From: an uncultured Alphaproteobacteria bacterium | GTDB lineage: Bacteria; Pseudomonadota; Alphaproteobacteria; Bin95 | Direction: 5' to 3' | Assembly: GCA_913060845.1 (NCBI GenBank) | Contig: CAJXVF010000091.1 | Location: 1 to 7,885 of the forward strand | Length of the DNA stretch: 7,885 nt | Part shown: positions 1 to 6,101 of the stretch, piece by piece | How positions within the stretch are numbered: position 1 is the first letter of the stretch | How the letters are laid out: each line of letters starts with the position of its first letter | Program-made: the position numbers and the translations under genes | Notes under the pieces: model-generated | Databases searched by the model: none | The model's input: the letters and a program-made list of their open reading frames with translations, nothing else | Told to the model about the DNA's origin: nothing

Positions 1-66
1 ATGCCCGCTCATTGAAATGCGCTCGTGTCGGCGCGGCGGGGATACTGAAGCCAACCTTCAAACCAA

Positions 67-94
67 GGGCCGCCACGCAAAAGCGTGACGGCCC
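67..94 (-). terminator. Rho-independent-type terminator hairpin of the TRAP binding-protein gene
   Basis: Two 12-base arms (67-78 and 83-94) flank a 4-base loop, 23 bases after the stop codon of the binding-protein gene. On the minus-strand transcript all 12 positions pair, one of them as a G-U wobble. On the plus-strand transcript the same position is a C-A mismatch, so the element is better built for the minus strand. It is followed on that strand by a broken T-rich stretch (TTGGTTT) rather than a clean U-run, so termination may be incomplete. Bases 1-66 beyond it show no gene I can support. Confidence 0.75.
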
Positions 95-117
95 TCTAGG
101 CGTATTAGAACCGAAGA

Positions 118-1266
118 TTATTTCTTCTTCGGCTTAACATAACGCTCGTAGACGGTGAACCATTTAGCCATGGCTGCACAGTCTGTTTTCTCAAGCTTGC
201 TGGAGCCAATTGGATTGGCCGCAACTGCCGCAGCAGCTTCCATTGCAAACTTGTCGACCCACATGTCGGCTGCATCAGGCGTCTTGGATTTGATCCATTT
301 CGCCGTTGCATCGCCAGCAGCTGTCTTAATCGCGCTGGCTTCAGCAGCGTTCATGATGTAGATGCCGGGCTTGGACGGATCTTTGGTCTCGAATTTGTCG
401 ACGAGACGCTTATCGTTGCAGAAGTTGATCTGCTTTTGGAACGGCAGCACTTCGTTCATGATGATGCCGTTGAGGATCGCCTGCTGTTCCGTGTCTAGCT
501 TGTTCCACCAGCTGTTGCTAGCGCCAATCCAGTAGTAATCGCCAACGATGCCATTGATGCCGGCAATCGTGAAGAACGGTGCCTGATCTTTGGTGGAGTT
601 GAACCCGCCAAGGCTGGTCAACAGGCCATCGATAACGCCGGTCTGCAGAGCAGGCGGAACGTCGCCGAAGGCCATCGTGGTTGGGTTCGCACCGAGAGCG
701 CCAAGCAGCGCATTTTCAGCAGGGCCCATGGAACGCATCTTCTTGCCTTTAAAATCCGCTGGGGAAATCAAACGGCTGCCGGAACCAGCACCCATATACA
801 TGGACAGGTGGCCAGAGCCGAAGATGTGCACGTCATGCACCTTGTTCATACGGTCTTGCAGGAACTTGATCGTCTCGAAGCTGTCGAGGCTGTCGATAGC
901 GCCCGGTGTGGTCAGCAGCTGTGCGCCAACAACAACGTTCATATACGGATCGACCGCAGCGGTCTTGCCAAACTGCCCCCAGGTCATTTCCAGGTTGCCG
1001 TCCGTCATAGCTTCAACGGCTTCTGGAATGCGATAAAGCGATCCAGCGAAGAACAGGCGGACTTCAGAGCCCGGCATTTTCTTCTCAACCAGTTCCTTAA
1101 ACAGGGACATGGAAATGCCAGCCGGATGCGGCGGGCCTGTAAGATCAGCAGCGATACGGATCATAACTGGCTTAACATCGGCCATAGCCGACGCAGCACC
1201 AACGACCGTAAGCGCGGCGGCGGCAACTGCAGATAGCAGTGCTTTTTTGCCTTGCGCAAGGTTCAT
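118..1266 (-). CDS. TRAP transporter solute-binding protein, DctP family
   Basis: This is the periplasmic ligand-binding subunit of a tripartite ATP-independent periplasmic (TRAP) transporter, which captures an organic acid and delivers it to the DctQ/DctM membrane subunits. The product is 382 aa. Residues 1-29 are a Sec signal peptide (KK in the n-region, an Ala/Val-rich core, cleavage after AMA at 29/30). The mature part has DctP-family features: FKGKKMRS with R178 at the place of the arginine that binds the substrate carboxylate, then GALGANPTTMAFGDVPPALQ (189-208) running into TGVIDG (209-214). Mature length is about 353 aa, slightly above the usual 300-330. The C-terminal part carries two cysteines (C283, C363) that could form a disulfide. 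I chose the ATG at 1266 because AGGGAG (1275-1280) lies 8 bases upstream and the signal peptide begins there; an in-frame GTG at 1350 would add 28 residues in front of the signal peptide. No dctQ or dctM is visible. The substrate is unknown. Confidence 0.93.
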   Translation of the reverse strand: MNLAQGKKALLSAVAAAALTVVGAASAMADVKPVMIRIAADLTGPPHPAGISMSLFKELVEKKMPGSEVRLFFAGSLYRIPEAVEAMTDGNLEMTWGQFGKTAAVDPYMNVVVGAQLLTTPGAIDSLDSFETIKFLQDRMNKVHDVHIFGSGHLSMYMGAGSGSRLISPADFKGKKMRSMGPAENALLGALGANPTTMAFGDVPPALQTGVIDGLLTSLGGFNSTKDQAPFFTIAGINGIVGDYYWIGASNSWWNKLDTEQQAILNGIIMNEVLPFQKQINFCNDKRLVDKFETKDPSKPGIYIMNAAEASAIKTAAGDATAKWIKSKTPDAADMWVDKFAMEAAAAVAANPIGSSKLEKTDCAAMAKWFTVYERYVKPKKK

Positions 1267-1274
1267 CGTGTTTT

Positions 1275-1280
1275 CTCCCT
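1275..1280 (-). promoter_or_regulatory. Ribosome binding site fixing the TRAP binding-protein start
   Basis: AGGGAG on the minus strand, 8 bases before the ATG at 1266. It supports this start over the upstream in-frame GTG at 1350. Confidence 0.8.
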
Positions 1281-1283
1281 GTG

Positions 1284-1307
1284 AGACACGTTTGTTAAAG
1301 ACACGTT
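1284..1307 (-). repeat. 9-bp direct repeat in the TRAP binding-protein leader
   Basis: AACGTGTCT on the minus strand occurs at 1307-1299 and again at 1292-1284, a centre-to-centre distance of 15 bases, just upstream of the ribosome binding site. It could be a paired binding site on DNA or RNA, or chance. Nothing in the window identifies a regulator. Confidence 0.35.
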
Positions 1308-1342
1308 CTTGGTCTTGGTCGAGCGGCCATGGCAAGCGCCAT
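1295..1342 (-). CDS. Candidate 15-residue leader peptide upstream of the TRAP binding-protein gene
   Basis: An ATG at 1342 opens a 15-codon frame ending in TAA (1297-1295), 28 bases before the binding-protein start and in a different frame. It reads MALAMAARPRPRTCL. It has three arginines within six codons, written CGA, AGA and AGA, which are usually rare codons in GC-rich alphaproteobacteria. Only a weak AGG lies about 9 bases upstream. If translated it could act as a leader peptide that couples translation to expression of the transporter gene. It may equally be a chance frame. Confidence 0.2.
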   Translation of the reverse strand: MALAMAARPRPRTCL

Positions 1343-1343
1343 G
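1328..1343 (-). repeat. Short inverted repeat in the TRAP binding-protein leader
   Basis: CATGGC (1328-1333) and GCCATG (1338-1343) are perfect inverted arms around a 4-base centre. The site lies just downstream of the candidate -10 box (1359-1364) and overlaps the start of the possible leader peptide. It could be an operator or an RNA hairpin near the 5' end of the transcript; the sequence does not decide which. Confidence 0.3.
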
Positions 1344-1358
1344 AGCGCACTGCCTAAT

Positions 1359-1367
1359 TTTATAGCA
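1359..1367 (-). promoter_or_regulatory. Candidate extended -10 promoter element of the TRAP binding-protein gene
   Basis: TGCTATAAA on the minus strand is an extended -10 (TGn plus TATAAA, five of six to the consensus). No good -35 hexamer sits 16-18 bases upstream (TCGCGT at 17), as tolerated for extended -10 promoters or activator-dependent ones. Transcription would begin near 1352 and give a leader of about 86 bases. The element lies between the dehydrogenase stop (1421) and the binding-protein gene, so the latter probably has its own promoter. Confidence 0.35.
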
Positions 1368-1420
1368 TCCTGAAGGCCGCCACGCGAGTCCTTATAATTG
1401 CCCATTAACCTGAATATCGG

Positions 1421-2359
1421 TCAGGACATGATATTTATGGGCTTACCGTCCAGCCAAGCCCGGATGCATTCGACCGTCTCACCATAAAAGATCCGGTAGG
1501 TATCCTCAGTGACGTAGCCCAGATGCGGCGTCAGCACGGCATTGTCGAGCGTGCGGATCGGGTGATCTGCCGGCAAGGGTTCAACACCGAATACGTCAAT
1601 ACCTGCGCCGCCAATCTGCTTATTTTGCAGCGCGGCCAGTAGTGCGTCCTCATCAATGATGGGGCCACGCGAGGTGTTGACGATGTAGGCATCCGGCTTC
1701 ATCAGCCCCAATTCACGCGCCCCAACAAGGCCGCGAGACCGGTCTGAAAGCACCAAATGCAGAGAGATAAAGTCAGATTGCTGAAACAGCTCGTCCTTCG
1801 TGACAAGCTCAACGCCACATTCCGCAGCGCGCTCCGCCGTCAAATTCTGGCTCCAGGCGATGATGCGCATGCCGAAGACTTTGGCATATTCGGCCACCTC
1901 AGCGCCCAAGCGCCCGAGGCCAAGCAGCCCGAGCGTGGCACCTTTCATGGCTTTGCCGACGCCAATCTGCCAGCGACCTTGTCGCATGGCAGCACCCGAT
2001 TGTGGAATCTGGCGGCCAAGCGACAGCATTAGCGCGAACGCCAGTTCAGGCGTCGGCGTGGCGGACCCCTTGGTCCCACAAACCATGATATCGCGCGCCT
2101 GTGCCGCCGGAATATCAATGGCGGCGTTGCGCATGCCCGTCGTCGCCAGCAGCTTCAAGTTAGGCAAGCCGTTGATAACGTCCGCATTAATCTGTGTCCG
2201 CTCCCGCATCGGGCAGATAATATCGAAGGGCTGCAGCCGCTCAATCACCCGCGCTGTATCACCAAGTGGATCGCGGAAATATGTGACGTCGAGCCCGCTC
2301 CAATCCGCCATATCCTTCGCAATGCCTTGATAATCATCCAACACAGCAATCTTTGTCAT
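1421..2359 (-). CDS. NAD(P)-dependent D-2-hydroxyacid dehydrogenase
   Basis: This is a cytoplasmic oxidoreductase of the D-isomer-specific 2-hydroxyacid dehydrogenase family (phosphoglycerate, glycerate, lactate and formate dehydrogenase relatives), which interconverts 2-oxo acids and D-2-hydroxy acids. The product is 312 aa, normal for the family. The Rossmann fold shows G147-L-G149-R-L-G152. The catalytic set is present: R231 in NTSRGPIIDE, E260 in GIDVFGVEPLP and H279 in LTPHLGY. After the second Rossmann strand (RIIAWSQN, 165-172) there is no acidic residue where NAD-specific members usually have Asp, so NADP use is possible. I chose the ATG at 2359, which starts the canonical N-terminal strand (TKIAVLDD) and has AAGG about 5 bases upstream; a longer in-frame reading to 2461 adds a non-homologous, Arg/Ser/Cys-containing stretch. 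The substrate cannot be inferred. The gene is divergent from the LpoA-like lipoprotein and lies 154 bases upstream of the TRAP gene on the same strand. Confidence 0.93.
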   Translation of the reverse strand: MTKIAVLDDYQGIAKDMADWSGLDVTYFRDPLGDTARVIERLQPFDIICPMRERTQINADVINGLPNLKLLATTGMRNAAIDIPAAQARDIMVCGTKGSATPTPELAFALMLSLGRQIPQSGAAMRQGRWQIGVGKAMKGATLGLLGLGRLGAEVAEYAKVFGMRIIAWSQNLTAERAAECGVELVTKDELFQQSDFISLHLVLSDRSRGLVGARELGLMKPDAYIVNTSRGPIIDEDALLAALQNKQIGGAGIDVFGVEPLPADHPIRTLDNAVLTPHLGYVTEDTYRIFYGETVECIRAWLDGKPINIMS

Positions 2360-2363
2360 GGAA

Positions 2364-2418
2364 CCTTGCCCCAGTTTTGACCGTTTTGATGTTCTACAAT
2401 GGCGGCAAGCCTTGCCCC
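2364..2418. repeat. 9-bp repeat pair and 13-bp palindrome in the divergent intergenic region
   Basis: CCTTGCCCC occurs at 2364-2372 and 2410-2418, 46 bases apart. The second copy is half of a palindrome, GGCAAG-C-CTTGCC (2404-2416). The first copy covers the ribosome binding site of the dehydrogenase gene, and the second overlaps the candidate -35 of the lipoprotein gene. A shared regulator binding site for the two divergent genes is conceivable but unproven. Confidence 0.25.
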
Positions 2419-2440
2419 TGTCCATCCAAGGCGCGATAAC
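2412..2440 (+). promoter_or_regulatory. Candidate sigma-70-type promoter of the LpoA-like lipoprotein gene
   Basis: TTGCCC (2412-2417, four of six to TTGACA), a 17-base spacer and GATAAC (2435-2440, four of six to TATAAT). This predicts a start near 2447 and a leader of about 37 bases. Both boxes are imperfect. A TACAAT at 2395-2400 is a better -10 box but has no matching -35. Confidence 0.3.
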
Positions 2441-2483
2441 AGACCTGCTTGGGGCGAGCATTCATGGGCGGAGACTTTAGGGT

Positions 2484-3995
2484 ATGATCGATATGGCAGT
2501 GCGTACATCTCGTGCGTTCCGGAAACCACGGCTTTTGCAGCTGACGGCTGCATTCACCGCATTGACCCTGCTTGCCGCGTGCCAGGCTGACAATAAACCG
2601 GTGACACAGCGTCCTGTCTCGCCTCCGCCCAGGGTCAATCAAGCAGACCTGAACCCACCGCAAACGCCTGTGAAACCGCTAGAACCCGTTGCCCCACTGC
2701 GGACCGGCCCAATTCGGGTCGCTTTGCTTGCACCACTTTCTGGTGCTTTCGGCGATGCTGGTAGTGAGCTCTCTAATGGCGCCGCCATGGCGCTGTTCGA
2801 CACACCCGGCGTTCAGGCCGAGCTGATGGCGTTCGATACGGCAGGCGATGCAGACCAAACCAAAGCCGCCGTCCTACTGGCCGCCTCCAAACAAGCCGAT
2901 GTCATTGTCGGCCCGCTATTTGGCAGGAACGCTGCCGGGATCGCAGACGCACTGGCCGCTGAAGGACTGGTGGCGCTGGCGTTCTCAAACGATGGCAGTG
3001 TCGCTGGGCAGCAAGTCCTTATCATGGGGCGGACCGCAACTACGGAAACCGCACGCATAATCCGCCACGCCGCAAGTGAGGGCGCACGCAATATCACCGT
3101 ATTTGGCAAAGCCGGGGCCGTTGGAGATGCCGTCGCGAGGCAGGCGATTGCTGAGCAATCAGCACAAAATGGCCTGCGCATTCAGCGTGCACTCTACGCA
3201 CCGGATACCAACTACACCCAGATCACAAAGAATGTGGCGGCGCTGTTGCGCGCCCGGTCCCGGGACAATAGCCGGAGCGCTGCTGCGGTTCGTTTGCAGG
3301 CTGATTTAACAGCCGCGGACAATCCTGCAGCCCGCCTGCTTGCACTTTCTGCTGATCAGCCCGGTGCAGAGGGCGAACGGTTTCGGGAGCTGGCCGGGTT
3401 TTACACTCAAATGACCGGTGCTGGATCGCCCCGAAAATCCGCAATCGCAGCCGTTATCGGGCGCTATCGCAGTGCCGGTGGGCTGGGCGGCGGGCGGGTC
3501 GATGCTGTGTTGCTGACGTTGTCCGGCGCTGAACTTTCAACCGTGGCACCCATGTTCCAGCTCTATGACGCCCGCGCTGCCGGTGTACGCCTGCTCGGGC
3601 TTTCCGGCTGGGATGACATGGACCCAACACGCGCCCGCGAATTGCACGGGGGCCGCTATCCTTCCACGCCGTTCAATGATGCCTTTGACGACCGCTATCA
3701 GCGGGCGTTCGGCGAATTGCCGACAGAACTTGCCGGTGTCGCATATGATGCCGTTAAGTTGGCGCTGAGCGCTGCAGACGGCGGTGCTGCCCGCCCCCTG
3801 CCAGCCGAAGCAATCGCCGCTGCTGGAAAGGTCGATGGCGCACTTGGGCCAGTCGCGATGTCTGCTGCTGGCGTTGCTCTTCGTCCGCTAGAGGTGCTGG
3901 AAATGCGTCCGGATGGCGTCTTCCCAGTCTCACCTGCAACCATTGTCGATCCGGCCGTACCGGATGTGCTGCAGCCAGTGGGCGCTGGGTCCTAG
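2484..3995 (+). CDS. Penicillin-binding protein activator (LpoA-like) lipoprotein with periplasmic-binding fold
   Basis: The product is a 503-aa lipoprotein of the ABC-type leucine-binding-protein-like family annotated in alphaproteobacteria as penicillin-binding protein activator. In gammaproteobacteria LpoA spans from the outer membrane to activate peptidoglycan synthase PBP1a; the same role here is inferred. Residues 1-33 are a lipoprotein signal (RKPR, a hydrophobic stretch, then lipobox L30-A-A-C33). Residues 34-75 are a Pro-rich tether. The binding fold begins at IRVALLAPLSGAFG (77-90) and shows VIVGPLFG (140-147), NITVFG (203-208), VDAVLLTLSG (339-348) and LLGLSGWDD (370-378). Residues about 255-335 form an Arg/Ala-rich insert inside the second lobe. 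Two starts are equally good: ATG 2484 has GGAG (2470-2473) 10 bases upstream, and ATG 2493 has AGGG (2479-2482) 10 bases upstream; both keep the signal. Its stop overlaps the stop of the convergent gene. Confidence 0.85.
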   Translation: MIDMAVRTSRAFRKPRLLQLTAAFTALTLLAACQADNKPVTQRPVSPPPRVNQADLNPPQTPVKPLEPVAPLRTGPIRVALLAPLSGAFGDAGSELSNGAAMALFDTPGVQAELMAFDTAGDADQTKAAVLLAASKQADVIVGPLFGRNAAGIADALAAEGLVALAFSNDGSVAGQQVLIMGRTATTETARIIRHAASEGARNITVFGKAGAVGDAVARQAIAEQSAQNGLRIQRALYAPDTNYTQITKNVAALLRARSRDNSRSAAAVRLQADLTAADNPAARLLALSADQPGAEGERFRELAGFYTQMTGAGSPRKSAIAAVIGRYRSAGGLGGGRVDAVLLTLSGAELSTVAPMFQLYDARAAGVRLLGLSGWDDMDPTRARELHGGRYPSTPFNDAFDDRYQRAFGELPTELAGVAYDAVKLALSAADGGAARPLPAEAIAAAGKVDGALGPVAMSAAGVALRPLEVLEMRPDGVFPVSPATIVDPAVPDVLQPVGAGS

Positions 3996-4537
3996 CGGAC
4001 GCGACGCCAAATGATCCGAACAAAGCGCATCGTGTAAAGCGCACCGCCTGCCGCGATAATCAAACCAATCACCGCTGGGACCCAAGCGCCTTTCGAGGCG
4101 GAGGCCTGGGCAAAATCAGCACCGAGCACCAGTGCCGGCAGGCTGACTGTCAGATGTAAGATAACTTTCCAAAGCAGCAACATTTCCGGCGGCCGCGCCC
4201 AGGCGGGCCCGAGGTCTGCATCTGGTCGGAGACCACGCAATAGCCGGTAAAGCCGTCGATAAGCCCAAACAAAAAGAACCATGACGAGCGCTAGCAAGCT
4301 GTATGCGGCCCAAAGCTGGTGATGCGCCTTCTCAATGGCAGGCAGGCCAAAGACCGCACATAGCATGACAGTGGCGCCAATCGCTGCCGCCCATCCGAGC
4401 CATCGGTCGATAACAGCGCGTCCCCGGTCGTCGACCCGGAAGGCCGGACCAAACAGGCTTAGCGGGTAATATATCCAATCAACCCCGTCCCAATCATAGG
4501 CGAAGGTGGTCGATTGTTTGCTCTTGGGAAGGAACAC
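3992..4537 (-). CDS. Uncharacterised four-helix inner-membrane protein
   Basis: I do not recognise a family. The 181-aa product has four hydrophobic segments at about 46-65, 76-93, 118-140 and 150-172, separated by Arg-rich loops (RRLYRLLRGLR at 94-104; a C-terminal RRVR), as in a small inner-membrane protein with positive cytoplasmic loops. The N-terminal 45 residues are soluble and aromatic-rich (YDWDGVDWIYYPLSLFG, 14-30) and may form an amphipathic helix on the membrane. The start is GTG at 4537, with only GGCGG-type purines upstream and no convincing Shine-Dalgarno, so translation may be coupled to the preceding gene, whose stop lies 18 bases upstream. It is probably the last gene of the CoA-transferase/FAH operon. 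Its stop codon shares CTAG with the convergent lipoprotein gene, leaving no room for a terminator between them. A role as a transport or accessory component cannot be shown. Confidence 0.7.
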   Translation of the reverse strand: MFLPKSKQSTTFAYDWDGVDWIYYPLSLFGPAFRVDDRGRAVIDRWLGWAAAIGATVMLCAVFGLPAIEKAHHQLWAAYSLLALVMVLFVWAYRRLYRLLRGLRPDADLGPAWARPPEMLLLWKVILHLTVSLPALVLGADFAQASASKGAWVPAVIGLIIAAGGALYTMRFVRIIWRRVR

Positions 4538-4555
4538 GTGTCTGGACCGCCGCCG

Positions 4556-5113
4556 TTAGGGATGTGATCGGCAGGCATGACGCTGCTGGCCCAATCCGTC
4601 AACCGCGAATGTGACCTCATCTTGCCCGCGCGCGATTTCCGCCCCCCGAAAGACGATGTCGCCAGGCTCAGCTGCGTGAGGCATATCCGTCGTCACCGCA
4701 TTGACCGTTGATAAGATTGGACCGAGTGCCAGCCATCCGGCTGCGGGGTCCGTCAACACAATTGCCCGGGCACCCGACCACTCTCGGGCACCGACGATAT
4801 GGCCGATACCGGCTAAAAGAGGGCCTGCAGCGACTGGGATACCAGCGTCTGGACCGATGACCTCAAGTCCATTTACTGCGGCATCGCCAATGAAAATCTG
4901 GCCGAGCTCTGTAATCGGTGCCGCAAAGGCTGGCGCGGCATCAACTGGCGGCAGGGTGTTTGGTTCAATGGAGTAAAGAATATCAAGATCAACTGGGCCA
5001 AAATTCTCAGGCAGGATGTCGATCAGCACATAGGAAAGATCACGCAGCGCGCCAGATCTGTCCAACATACCTGGAAGTATGCGGCTAGGGGTGTTGTAAC
5101 GAACGAGGCGCAT
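4556..5113 (-). CDS. Shortened FAH-family paralogue lacking the metal-binding core (probable pseudoenzyme)
   Basis: This 185-aa protein is a degenerate relative of the FAH enzyme encoded just upstream. The N-terminal domain aligns directly: MRLVRY with MKLLRY at residue 1, PGMLDRSGALRDL (14-26) with PGMLDADGAIRDL, and IEPNTLPPV with IDPSSLPKV. C-terminal pieces also match: GLEVIG (82-87) with ELCVIMG, GWLALGPILST (126-136) with GWAPVGPWLVT, PGDIVFRGAEIARG (150-163) with PGDIIMTGTPPGVG, and VDGLGQQ with IEGLGEQ. The segment with the Glu-x-Glu metal ligands of the neighbour (about 80-123 there) is missing. The GNDVSER motif with the Asp ligand reads AREWSGAR, and TGTPPGVG is lost, so hydrolase activity is unlikely. 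The frame is nonetheless intact, which argues against a fresh pseudogene. The ATG at 5113 matches the paralogue start but has no Shine-Dalgarno. An in-frame TTG at 5191 with GGGGGA just upstream would add 26 unrelated residues. Confidence 0.75.
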   Translation of the reverse strand: MRLVRYNTPSRILPGMLDRSGALRDLSYVLIDILPENFGPVDLDILYSIEPNTLPPVDAAPAFAAPITELGQIFIGDAAVNGLEVIGPDAGIPVAAGPLLAGIGHIVGAREWSGARAIVLTDPAAGWLALGPILSTVNAVTTDMPHAAEPGDIVFRGAEIARGQDEVTFAVDGLGQQRHACRSHP

Positions 5114-5209
5114 CAGGAGGGTATCTGGAGCCGCAGACTTCCCCACGCGCCGCCCTGTAACAGGCGACGGGGGCAGCCTGCAATTACGCAAACGTCCCCC
5201 ATTGCCAAA

Positions 5210-6055
5210 TTACCGCCCAACAACACTCTGCGCCTGCTCACCAAGGCCTTCGATGCCAAGACGCATCGTATCGCCAACATTCAGCCATTGCTGCGGGTCC
5301 ATCCCAGCACCAACGCCCGGGGGCGTGCCGGTCATGATGATGTCGCCTGGAAGCAGCGTCATATATTCGGAGACGAAGCTGACGATCTGCTTGATGTTGA
5401 AAATCAGCTTATCGGTCGAACCGTTCTGGACTTTCTTGCCGTTCACTTCGAGCCAGATGCTGAGCTTTTCTGGGTTAGGCACTTCGTCTTTGGTCACGAG
5501 CCAAGGGCCAACCGGCGCCCAGCCGTCACCGCTTTTACCTTTGGTCCACTGACCAGCGGGGCGTTCCTGCTGGAACTCCCGTTCCGAGACATCATTACCA
5601 ACGGCGTAGCCCGCAACGTGGTCGAGTGCGACGTCCTCTGAAACAAATGAGGCCATGGAGCCCATGATCACGCAAAGCTCAACTTCCCAATCCAGCTTGG
5701 TGGCGTGGGGCGGCTTAATGACGGGGCCAGACGGGCCTGCCAGCGCAGTCGAGGACTTCAGGAAGATAATCGGCTCAGACGGCGGGTCCATGCCAACTTC
5801 CGCCGCATGATCTGAATAGTTCAGGCCAATGCAGACGATCTTGGATGGGCGCCCAACCGGTGAGGCGAATTCTACATCGCCAGAGACCTTCGGCAGCGAG
5901 GATGGATCAATCGCGCCAATCAGCGCCAAGCCTTCCGGCGATACGGCATAATCATCGATATCAACAACAATGGATGCGAGGTCACGGATCGCGCCATCAG
6001 CATCAAGCATGCCGGGGCGGACTTCGTCGCCAGCGATATAGCGGAGGAGTTTCAT
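5210..6055 (-). CDS. Fumarylacetoacetate hydrolase (FAH) family protein
   Basis: This is a cytoplasmic, divalent-metal-dependent hydrolase or isomerase acting on oxo acids. The family includes acylpyruvases, 2-hydroxyhepta-2,4-dienedioate isomerase and 2,4-diketo-3-deoxy-L-rhamnonate hydrolase. The product is 281 aa, the usual length. An N-terminal domain (1-70) precedes the core with IGLNYSDHAAE (77-87), metal ligands E124 and E126 in DWEVEL and D155 in GNDVSERE, then GQWTKGKSGDGWAPVGPWLV (168-187) and TGTPPGVG (242-249). The GQW.KGKS...GPWLVT signature is typical of the diketo-deoxy-sugar-acid hydrolase-like group often labelled ureidoglycolate lyase, but this does not fix the substrate. 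The ATG at 6055 is preceded by AAGGAA (6068-6063) at 7 bases. It lies 81 bases downstream of the CoA-transferase gene, in the same direction, and is followed by its shortened paralogue. Confidence 0.95.
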   Translation of the reverse strand: MKLLRYIAGDEVRPGMLDADGAIRDLASIVVDIDDYAVSPEGLALIGAIDPSSLPKVSGDVEFASPVGRPSKIVCIGLNYSDHAAEVGMDPPSEPIIFLKSSTALAGPSGPVIKPPHATKLDWEVELCVIMGSMASFVSEDVALDHVAGYAVGNDVSEREFQQERPAGQWTKGKSGDGWAPVGPWLVTKDEVPNPEKLSIWLEVNGKKVQNGSTDKLIFNIKQIVSFVSEYMTLLPGDIIMTGTPPGVGAGMDPQQWLNVGDTMRLGIEGLGEQAQSVVGR

Positions 6056-6062
6056 GTGGATG

Positions 6063-6068
6063 TTCCTT
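6063..6068 (-). promoter_or_regulatory. Ribosome binding site of the FAH gene
   Basis: AAGGAA on the minus strand, 7 bases before the ATG at 6055. The clear site contrasts with the absent one at the downstream paralogue. Confidence 0.75.
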
Positions 6069-6101
6069 AAAGGATGATTTGCGCCTGCAAAAACAGGTTT
6101 T

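Noticed and set aside
1..66. Possible gene start at the left edge (minus-strand ATG at 12).
   Set aside because: Only four codons are visible and there is no ribosome binding site, so nothing can be supported.
590..1236. Plus-strand open frames within the TRAP gene, and similar antisense frames in the dehydrogenase, lipoprotein and FAH genes.
   Set aside because: Each lies opposite a well-supported family gene, with no ribosome binding site or recognisable motif.
1267..1350. Extended start (GTG at 1350) for the TRAP binding protein.
   Set aside because: It would place 28 residues before a complete signal peptide and ignores the ribosome binding site at 1275-1280.
68..1385. 11-bp identical direct repeat GGCCGCCACGC at 68-78 and 1375-1385 flanking the TRAP gene, resembling a target-site duplication.
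   Set aside because: Several 11-base matches are expected by chance in a window of this size, no element lies between, and the left copy is simply a terminator arm.
2360..2461. Extended N-terminus of the dehydrogenase to 2461.
   Set aside because: The added residues have no family resemblance. The canonical Rossmann-type N-terminus starts at 2359, and the extension would occupy the divergent promoter region.
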